DNA from: Juglans regia | Lineage: Eukaryota; Streptophyta; Magnoliopsida; Fagales; Juglandaceae | Assembly (NCBI RefSeq): GCF_001411555.2 | Contig: NC_049907.1 | Location: forward strand, 39,733,482 to 39,797,481 | Length of the DNA: 64,000 bases | Reading direction: 5' to 3' | In this document: one piece after another, positions 55,585 to 64,000 of the stretch | Layout: the number at the start of each line of letters is the position of its first letter | Position numbering within the stretch: position 1 is the stretch's first letter | The notes under the pieces: model-generated | The model's input: only the letters and a program-made list of their open reading frames with translations | What the model was told of the DNA's origin: nothing | Database searches by the model: none | Program-made: the position numbers and the translations under genes

Positions 55585-56760
55585 ATCTTTATATACAATT
55601 TTTAGTCTTCTTGAACCTACAATTTTATCTATTTATCAAAATCAAAACATCTTTCGATTTTTGGAAACTTTGTTCTCTACATCTCATGGATCGTCTGGTA
55701 CGATTTCTTATTTCCTTCTTCTGAATTAAATTTTTTGATTGTTTATTACATAATATGCTCACAGAGCAATTAGATGTAAAAAAAAAAAATTACGTAGTTA
55801 TATTTTTTTTGTTCTTCTCAATTATATGTTTTTTATGGCTTATTACATATTTTTTCCAGACCTAATAGTTACATCCAAAAGATATTTACATAGGTTCATA
55901 ACAGAATAAACATATGCATGAGAAAGAAAGTTGAAATTACAGGTAAGTAAAAAACGTTAAGCCTAAAAAGATTAGTCAAGACGAACTTCCAATTTCCACA
56001 TATTCGGACCCAATATTTACATGTAAAATATAAATAGATATTTATTGTTTTTCCAGTTTTTGTTTTTGTTTTTGTTTTTTTTTTGGTTTTAATGCTATAT
56101 TGCTTTCCAGTTAAATATGAATTTTGAGTGCTTTCATGAAATAGCTCATAGGCATATGCATATTAAAAAAAAAGTAGAAATTACAGCTAACAAAAAAAAA
56201 AAAAAAATGTACCTAAATCGAGCTGATAGCACTTTGATACTTTCAGAGCTAATACATACATCTAAAAAATATTTACAGAAGTTAATAACATAATAAATAT
56301 GCGTAAAAAAGAAAGTAGAAATTACATGTAAGAACTAAAAATTAAGCCTAAATAGATTAGTCATCAAGAGGTTCCGATTTTCGTATCTTGAGACCCAATA
56401 TTTACATCTAAAATCCTAGATGTGAACAATATACAAGAAAAAAAAAATAGATCTAGGTAAATAGATGGAGAGATCTAAAGTAGAACCTCTCGAATCTAGA
56501 CTAAAACATCTAGCTCTGTCAAAGTTGGCAAACAAACGAAAAAAAAATCTCCAAAACTAAAAGGTCAAAAACGTAGTTCTGAACAATACATAACAATAAA
56601 TAGATCTTCAAACTTCTCGGACCTACACTAAAACATGTATATCTGTTGAAGTTTACAAACAACCGCAATTTTTTATTTTTTATTTTTTTAAATATCATGA
56701 ATGTATCTATTTATGGCCGTAACATTTTTCCGATACGCCGGATTAATTGCTAAAGATTAA
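55585..56760. repeat. AT-rich region with a 160-bp direct repeat
   Basis: 55869-56030 and 56262-56416 are diverged copies (shared AGAAAGT.GAAATTACA.GTAAG, AAGCCTAAA.AGATTAGTCA and CCCAATATTTACAT). A shorter third piece is near 56155-56190. No coding or transposon ends were recognised. The final part (56760-56890) duplicates 49213-49340. Confidence 0.55.
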
Positions 56761-57413
56761 TTACGATTTTTCGATTACTCTCAAAATGATTAATTTAGAC
56801 AATAGTTCTTAGCTAGACTACTAAAAAATTCGGATTAATTACGAAATCAATACATGAGTTTTTTGAAAGGTTTGGATAGTGAGTTGAAATAAGTTAACAA
56901 ATTGAAATTAGCAGCTACAGAAAAAGAAGTCCGGCCAGTCTTGAATTTGGAGCATCAAAATCCAAATTGAGAAATACCAAGAGGTTTAGCTGAGCCACAC
57001 CAATTGAAGTAAACAAAAGTAGCAAGTACTGTTGTATCATTAGTACTTAATTAGTATCAAAAGTAGAATGTTCTCATTTGTTCTTAAATGAGAAAATTCT
57101 GACACTAAAGCAGAAGCAACCTTGGTCCCTTGACATTAACGTCAATTTCAATCGCCCAACCAACAAGTCGCTATTAAATTTTGTGCTTTAGACTGTTCAC
57201 TTTCATAGTAATGACAAGGTCCCCAGCAAGAGAAGACGAGTAAAGAGCATAGCACAAGCCAATGATCTGGCCTGGTGGAATCTGCAACCCTTTGGTAGTG
57301 CCATGTCCGTGAGACCAAGAGATTATATATATGTAATTACAATGCATTGACAAATATGAAGTGCATGTGATTAGTAAAATAAAGGAAAAGAAGGTGCATG
57401 TGAAGACGCTTGC

Positions 57414-59383
57414 CTGTAGAAGATCTCCAACGTTAACAACAAGAGCCCCACGCACGGGGCGGATGTCGATCCACTTGTCCTGATGAAGAACTTGAAGGCC
57501 ACCAATATGGTCTTGCAGAAGCACTGTAAGGAAGGTATTGTCAGCGTGCTGAGTTGTGCCCAATGTCAACTCTGGCTGTGGGCAAGCCGGATAGTAATGG
57601 CAAATAACTTGGAGCCCCTCAGCGCAATCAATGCCATTTAGGTGCTTTGGGTTTAGACCAAGACCCTCCGAGAATAGTTCCAACAGTGAAATCCCCAACT
57701 CCATCACAAGCTTCGAGTACTCTTCCAGTATGTCTCTACAAGTATATATTAAGATGGCATATGTCATTCTCCTGTCTCTATGTAAACGTTATAGTCTCCA
57801 AATTATAAATAAATATTTATTAGGGGCCGAGATCGAGTCAACAAAAATAAGCATTTCGTAGTTCAAGTTTTATGATATCTGTAGGGGACAAATTAAGGCC
57901 AAAAACTATAGATGAAACTAGACGAAGAACATGACCGAAAAAAGAGAAATTAATAGAGGATAAAAGGTTAGATGGAAGGGGCAGCAGGCGAAAGAGGAGG
58001 CCAGTAGGCCACCACAGAGAGAAGGAAGAGTTGAATCTTTAATTTTTTTTTTTTTTTCCTTTTTTCCTCTCTTTCTTACTTCTTCAACTTCTTCCTTTGT
58101 GACAAAAATATTGTGCGACAGAGACCTAAAACCAGATTTGAGAGCTTGTAATCACTCCTTTCATAGTGAAATCTCTCGCCCACGCCTTGTGAACTCATGC
58201 TACATTACTGAACCATGTAAAATCTGTATTTCATTTGTTTACTGTATTTCATTTATTTGGTCGAGCCATAGATGTGTATCACTACCATAAGCACCACCGT
58301 CCACAAATAATCCCCAGCATCGAAAAAATGCTATAACAATATGAAAAGAAAAAATACGGAGTTGTCATGATCTGAATGATCTTTTTATGGGCCACGCATG
58401 ATCCGAAGCACTGCTTGAACGGTGGATAAGATGCTTAGGTGATAAATCATAAAATAGAAAAGTATATATTTAAATATAAGCCAAGGTGTACTCGTACGCA
58501 TTAATTCCATGCCATAGCTAACCATTGAACAGTAAAATAAATAAATACAACCCTCATGTATTACTCAGGTCAACTTAAAACACGAAACCCATTATCTCAA
58601 AAAATTCTTGATAGATTCTTTAATTTCCTAATTCAAACTGGATGTGTGTGATATAATTCAGTTGAGCAATGATCAGACGATTACAAATTCAAACAAACTT
58701 GTGAGATCGTTTTTAAATTACAATATTAATCCAAAAAATTATAAATTGCATACCAGGTATATATATATATATATATATCTGTACGGAGCTTGCAGTTGTT
58801 CTGACTTGGGGGGATTGGGAGCCATGGAACACGCAAACGTATCCCTCCAATTGGTAGACGGTGCACTATAGATATCGAAGTTGCTGTTGTACAAAACCGG
58901 TTTCATGGGGTCACGGTTATATAACTCTTTCTTAATCTCAGTATCTTGTTCGTAGAACCTCCGCACCGCTTCCTTCATCTCCTCCAGAACACCCACAGGG
59001 ATCCCATGATTCACCACCTGAAAGAAACCCCATGTCTCTGATGCATCACGAACCGCTTCCACAACCTCCTTGCGTTTTGTTACATCTTTTTCGATGCCTT
59101 CTAGGTCTATGACAGGAATTGAGCTGAACAGATTGTCATGATCAGAAACTGAGTTATTGTCGAAACTGTAGTCCGGTGGTAAATGGAATATACGAGGGAT
59201 CTCGGTAACCCCAGCATCTACAAGTCCTTTGACACCGGCTTTTGTGTCGTCAAAAGCCTTCAATTCACTTGCTCTATCGTAGTGATGATCTGGTTTGGGT
59301 GTGGCCGCAACTTCGGCTCTCACCATTTCCCGCCTCTTGTTTGGTAACTGATCTAGTACAAGTTCTTGGAGAACGGACGTCAT
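57414..59383 (-). pseudogene. Gene F: dioxygenase exons 1-2, exon 3 deleted, donor lost
   Basis: Close paralogue of E. Exon 1 is 58779-59383 from the ATG at 59383 (MTSVLQELVLDQLPNKRRE); a second ATG at 59326 (MVRAEVA) matches the usual N-terminus. Exon 2 is 57414-57735 (322 nt) and fully open with HAD. The intron 1 donor is gone: where E has GCAG|GTATAT, F has ACAG followed by an AT run (58778-58757), also changing the junction Cys to Tyr. The nearest GT, at 58753, would add 25 nt and shift the frame. Intron 2 keeps its GC donor (57413-57412) but similarity to E ends near 56893, at a truncated MITE, and no exon 3 follows. G cannot simply be its exon 3, because both carry the same intron 2 segment. 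Confidence 0.85.
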
Positions 59384-61270
59384 TCTATATAAATTAACAC
59401 CAGCCGTACAGCCAAGAGAAATGATTTCTACAAGTTTTAAATAGACATATTTTATATAAACTCTTATAAAAAAATGAATCACACCGTAAAAAAATATAAA
59501 AAAAGTAGTGGGGCTCATTATTTTTCAAAAGACTTATATGAGATTTGTCTATTTAAATCTTATATCTAACATTACTTATAAAGCCAAAAAGGAATAATCA
59601 GGCATGTGGATCATTAACTATCTTAAAAATTTAACTATTTTTTTTAATAATGCCAAGTGTCCAGAAATAACGCTCCGGTTAATCTTGAGGGATGCATGAT
59701 TTTCGATAAAGAGTTTCTCTAGTCTAATAGTTCTTAATGATTGTTTACACTCAAAAAGATTTAAACCTTGGATCTGGGAGAGCATACTCCGAAACCCAAT
59801 GTCTTTATCACTTGAACAAGTTTTTATGGGTAATTTTAAAATTTTATCTTGATAGGATTAAATATATTTTATTAAGTAATTCTTTTATCTTAGTAAGTTG
59901 GTCAAAATTTCTTTCAATAAGCGGGATTAATATGTGAAATATTTAATTAAATGAGATTGAGTGTAGAGTTAAGGTTCGAACTCATGATCCTTGCTTTGAG
60001 ACTATGTAAAATTACTACTTATCTCAAAAATTTGAAAATATATGTTTTATTATTTAGTTTTATATCTTAACAAGCGTTACTACTAAGTTTTTTTAAATAA
60101 TAATTATATTTAAAAGTCTTTATACTACATAACATTCACATAATATAATTTGATTTGAAAGATAAATTTTAAATTTTAAATTTTATAAATTAAATTATAT
60201 TATTTAGATAGTGTGTGATATAAAGACTTTCAAATGACAATTCTCTTTTTTAAAACATATATACCTTTCCTCATATTTTTTTTTTAGTGTCATTGACCTT
60301 TCAAAATTTAAAATAATCATTTGAACTTGTGTCCAAAATCTCCTCCAATTATATTGAAAGATTGATCTGTTCAAAACATAGACCAAATCTTATAAAATTT
60401 TCTTAAGCAGATCCTTATAAGTACGTAACTATAGATAAACTTGTTTAGATCAAATTTGGACAAGTTTGCTTGATGGCGTCATCGATAATCTTTTTTACGT
60501 TGGATTGGAATATATATATATATATATAATATATATTTTTAAGGTAGAACAAACTCTTTTTTTTTTTTAAGAAGAAACCGTATCTCCAATTTTATTAATA
60601 GTCCTTATTTGTAGTAGAGGAAAATCGTAATTACAACAAGATACCTGGAGGATACATAAAGATTAAAAGTTTATGAAAATTGCTAAAAGATTAAAAAATT
60701 ATTTGTATTTTTGTTAGTAAGTTTTTTAACTTAAACATCAGACCATCTAGTGTGAAGGGCCCAACCTGTGTGCCAAAGGGGAACCCAGCCCCTCTCCCTA
60801 AACCCTGCCGTTTTGAATTAAGGGTAAAAACCCTATCTTATTATTATTATGGGGTTGTGTTAGTCGGTTTTTCCTTTTTCGCCTCTTTATCCGTTGAGTG
60901 TTAGGGTGTTTTAAGTTTATTATTTTTGTCTTTTGCATTTTGTCGGTTGTGTCAGTATAAAATTTATGATTAGGTGTTCTGTTCATCTATCAATCTGCCA
61001 CTTCATGGTCTGGATTTTTGACCATTTTCTTGTTTCATTTTTGCCTGCACTGCTTTTATAATCTATTCACATTTTTATGGTTTTGCCCCTCTATTTTGTC
61101 TGTTTACCTTTTTATCCCTCAATTTTTTTTGTTTTATTTGTGTTTTTACGTTTCTGTCCCTCAGTGACATGAACAATGAATTTTCAATCACCTTTCACTT
61201 CCATTTTTATCCCTCTGTTTTGTTCGCATCATTCCTGTAGCAGATGGATAACCGCTTATTATAATAGAAA
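59384..61270. other. Upstream region of F, no gene
   Basis: AT-rich. 60366-60400 matches the duplicated block at 52636. A TA run lies at 60511-60533. An L1-like 3' end is at 60551-60655 (see that entry). 61020-61240, with reiterated TTTTTATCCCTC, resembles 54330-54610. No coding sequence recognised. Confidence 0.5.
60551..60655 (-). mobile_element. Second L1-like 3' end
   Basis: Starts with a T-run, then TCCAATTTTATTAATAGTCC and GTAGAGGAAAATCGTAATTACAAC on the plus strand, matching 190-265 in gene A intron 2. 5'-truncated, minus orientation. Confidence 0.45.
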
Positions 61271-61425
61271 GATATCACATATATAACTGCATGCAGTGGG
61301 CAATTGCTCTAACCTGGGAGGATAAGGAAACTAAGTTTTATGACAGGAATAGTACTAAATTTGAGACTCTTCAGAAACTAATCAAGTCTTATCCAATTTT
61401 ATCTAGTGATTGATATATTAATATT
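61271..61425 (-). pseudogene. Second exon 1 relic
   Basis: Parallels 53836-53960 (TAACTGCATGCAGTGGGCAA, AACCTGGGAGGATAAGG, TATGACAGGAATAGTACT, CTTATCCAATTTTATCTAG), including the same internal deletion of exon 1. The LTR element starting at 61431 interrupts it, so the 5' piece of the exon is not seen in this window. Confidence 0.65.
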
Positions 61426-61430
61426 GGAGG

Positions 61431-61837
61431 TGTTGATTGTTGAAGTCCATGCCCTGAGCAGTCATTGTTGACTGCTCAGCGCTTAACCCTCAACCCCCAG
61501 CGCCCAACCACCTAATGAATGCAACAATAAATGCGTTCATACGTGAAGTAATGCGCCTATAAATTAAAGCTTCAGACGAGAGCATCGTACACCCAAAGAA
61601 GAAAAGAAAAGAGAGAGAGCCGAGAGAGCTCTGAGAGAAAAGAAGAGAGTTGAGTTGAGTGGAGTGTGATCCTCCTCCTCTGTAATATTTTCTTGTGTTC
61701 CACTATTTATTAGTGAAGCTCTTTTCTGTGGATGTAGGCAGTTGCCGAACCACGTTAAATTTTTTGTGTCACTGAGTACATGAGTGTACTCTTTTATTAC
61801 CGCTTTTATCCCTTCCGCTGTGTTGATTTCCCCAACA
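61431..61837 (+). repeat. 5' LTR of a second LARD-like element
   Basis: About 400 bp from TGTTGATTG (or TGTTGAAG at 61438) to CCCCAACA, with TATAAATTAAAG near 61559 and GA-rich leader sequence. The matching right LTR and target duplication would lie beyond position 64000, so the start is approximate. Confidence 0.5.
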
Positions 61838-64000
61838 TTGATGTCTTTAGCCAATACCCCGTGGCCAATCAAGAGACTGGGCTTGTACCCCGCGAAGGTC
61901 GACAAGTCCAATCTAGGGACCGACTTGTGTTCTGACTAGTCGTTGTTCAGGGTAAAGCCTAGGGGCCTTGATCCTTAGCCAATGCATTGCAAGCAGTAAC
62001 CTTGCACGAAGGTCGATAAGTCAAGGAACTTGCGTTCCGAGTGGCCATTATTTGGGCAGAGCTCAAGGCTATGGTCCATAACCAATACTTCATAGTCAAT
62101 CAAGCGACTGTCGAATATCTGGAAGGTCGGGCAATCCTTGACCTTTCCCTCCCTACGATTTGTTCTGATGGAGTCATATTGAGATGCCCGAGCGGTGCCC
62201 AAATGGTCCATATTGCCAACGTTTGTCGTTTCGAGCCATAGGAAATAACTTCGTTGGTAGAAACATAATTTATATAAATTTTGAGAGCGAAAAACCGAGA
62301 GTTGCTAGTTGGAGGGAGTTAGTGCTTGCCCGCTAGTGATAGCCTTCTAGGGAGAGCCCGCTAGCAAAGCGGAGCAGAGCAGAGCAGCGTGGTGGAGCAG
62401 AACAAGGGAGTAGAACAGTGGAGCATAGCAGAGCAAAACAGCAAAGCAGAGTAGCAGAGCAGAGCAACAAAACAGCAGTAGAACAAAGGAGCAAAGCAAA
62501 AACTAGCAGAGTAGAGTAAAGCAAATTAGTGGAGCAGAGCAGAGCAACAGAACAAGGCACTGTCATAGCCCAACCACTGGCGTCCGAGTCTCATGCAAGA
62601 TGTGTGACTCTATCAACTATGTTCGACTTTCGTGCGATTGGTCTAGTCCGAGCCCATGCATGCTTACTGGTTGAGTCCCGTGTGCCAACCATGGCGACTG
62701 GTCCATGCGTGCTGTTAGAGTGGTGGGAGCATGGTCCGTAAGTGGTGTCTGAGCTGATCATGGGGTATCGAGTAGTGTTTTCTTGTCTAGAAATTCCCGA
62801 TCAGGTCACTCCCGAGTAGAGGAGGTGACTGGGCTTCGGTCATTCCCAAGGAGAGCAGGTCACTCCCGAGCAACATAAAGGAATTGTTTCCAGTGCAGAT
62901 GATGTGCATGCTCCCGTGCAGTGATTTCTAAGGAGTAGTTTCCTGTTCAGGTGAGCTTGGGCAGGTTGTCTAGTGACTTCCGAGCAGCTATTTCTGAGCT
63001 AGTGACTTCCGAGTAGGTGGTGTTGAAGCAGGAGACCAAGCTTGGTTCGGAAACAGGTTCTCTTCATGTGGACACAGTGCTACAGTAGAACTCCCGTGTA
63101 CACAGCGGGGTGCACATGGGGTAGGTAGACAATGACCCCCGTCAACAGTTCACGTAACGGCTGAGGCAGAGAGTGCCAGCGGTTCATGTAGTGACCGTTG
63201 GCTAGACAAACGTGCTCTTGGCTGGAGGCCACAAGTTTCTTGTTGCGTGCACAGCACCGTGCGCCTGAGTACGTGGCAAATGGCCACTGTTGGCCAGCCA
63301 TGGGTGTTGGAGACAGCACCGGTGAGGTCAGACGTTGATGGAGGACTACGAGGACCTCTGCCGACACCTCTTCCATCTGCAACACAGCTGGGTCGTGCCT
63401 TAGTTTTTGGCACTACGGAACGTGGTTAGGGCGGAACCATGTCGGGTGGTTGTCGATCGGCCCAAAGCAAATAGGCGATGCCGGCACATCACACGGTGGG
63501 ATTTGGCGCCATCTTCCTTGGCATCACGGCTAGGTCATGACATGGTCTCCGTGTGCACGAAATGCACTGTTCATGACACCCTATTGGGGGCCATGGCTCT
63601 GGAGCAGAGAGGATCGGCGGCCCTAGCGAGGGCCACTGGTAGGTTGACTAGACTCGCGGCGTGGCGCCGCAAGCTATGGGCGTATGCGAGACCATGCCCA
63701 GTGCACGGTGGACTTGCATGCAGACGTGCGTGCATGCACGTTCAACATGCATGCTCATGCACTATGCACTTAAGTGCACAGTGCTTATCCGAGTACTGTG
63801 CAGGTGGGAGCAGTGTTTGTGTGCCATTGTGCACTTAAGTGCACAGTATTCACCTGCTAGTGTCCAGGCAGCGTGACTTTTACGCAGTCGGTCCTTACTG
63901 GGAACTTAATCTTTTCATAGTTTATTAGAATGAACTAAGTACAATGGTGCGGAGCTCGGTTCTCCGCGTGGCGAGGAAACATTTACTCGCCCATTTTCTA
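61838..64000 (+). mobile_element. Internal region of the second LARD-like element, truncated by window end
   Basis: Related to the interior of 42268-47509: CATAGGAAATAACTTCGTT at 62237 parallels CATAGGAAGTAATCTCGTT at 45105, and TTTACTCGCCCATTTT at 63981 parallels 46669. It contains an AGCAGAGC pentamer-type minisatellite (62360-62560) and CATGCAC/GTGCATG palindromes (63700-63840). No gag-pol recognised; the ORFs here are not supported as genes. Confidence 0.55.

Noticed and set aside
58751..58780. AT-AC (U12-type) intron 1 in gene F
   Set aside because: U12 AT-AC donors read ATATCCTT. Here there is only an AT microsatellite, and the acceptor side is the ordinary AG used by paralogues.
51275..59383. 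Treating F exons 1-2 and G exon 3 as one gene with a 5.9-kb intron 2
   Set aside because: Both 51483-51806 and 56893-57240 align to the same segment of gene E intron 2, so they come from two gene copies. G exon 3 is also frameshifted and split.
61564..63876. ORFs up to 143 codons near the right edge
   Set aside because: They overlap on both strands inside the second LARD-like element and include a pentamer minisatellite; no protein family recognised.

Overview
This is plant nuclear DNA. It holds spliced genes, a eukaryotic tRNA-Asn gene, Ty1-copia and Ty3-gypsy type LTR retrotransposons, and hAT and Mutator type non-autonomous DNA transposons. It is AT-rich with long homopolymer runs. Several short elements begin GTTTGGATAG..., a repeat type I associate with walnut, hickory and other Fagales. 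That placement is inference from memory, not proof.

The gene content is one tandem family on the minus strand: 2-oxoglutarate/Fe(II) dioxygenases of the plant class annotated as '1-aminocyclopropane-1-carboxylate oxidase homolog' (the DOXC31 clade, which includes deacetoxyvindoline 4-hydroxylase, GSL-OH and BX6). They share a three-exon plan: exon 1 about 540-600 nt ending at the CR|D codon, exon 2 exactly 322 nt ending GDLLQ, and exon 3 about 250-290 nt. Reading left to right: gene A (467-1847, exon 3 lies off the left edge); gene B (3388-6539, intact, 380 aa); gene C (18868-20644, intact, 383 aa); D (27487-30345, pseudogene); E (31475-39013, all exons open, but a copia element sits in intron 1 and the start codon has become ACG); G (50891-51482, orphan exon 3 with a 4-bp deletion and a Mutator-type MITE in it); F (57414-59383, exons 1-2 only, intron 1 donor destroyed); and two small exon-1 relics (53836-54145 and 61271-61425). 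Substrates cannot be inferred.

Most of the rest is transposons, many bounded here by matching target-site duplications (TSDs). 6841-11485: copia-1. About 11830-14340: GC-rich retroelement-like block. 14348-17361: 3.0-kb solo LTR. 17450-18452: hAT-like element carrying a small spliced ORF. 21079-25957: a three-level nest (hAT element in a 3.45-kb solo LTR in the 5' LTR of an internally deleted copia-3). 33099-38034: copia-2 in intron 1 of gene E. 39319-39969: hAT MITE. 40080-41370: Pack-MULE carrying part of a sugar-phosphate/phosphate translocator gene. 42263-47514: LTR element without recognisable gag-pol (LARD-like). 49745-50726: poly(A)-tailed insert. 50924-51277: Mutator-type MITE. 53249-53825: hAT MITE. 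54610-55592: hAT-like element. 61431-64000: start of a second LARD-like element.

The E block and the G/F block are segmental duplicates. Comparing them gives empty sites and breakpoints for several insertions and deletions. The main theme is birth and death of a specialised-metabolism gene family under heavy transposon load, plus a GC-AG intron retained in most copies. I found no clearly new enzyme system or defence-like system.
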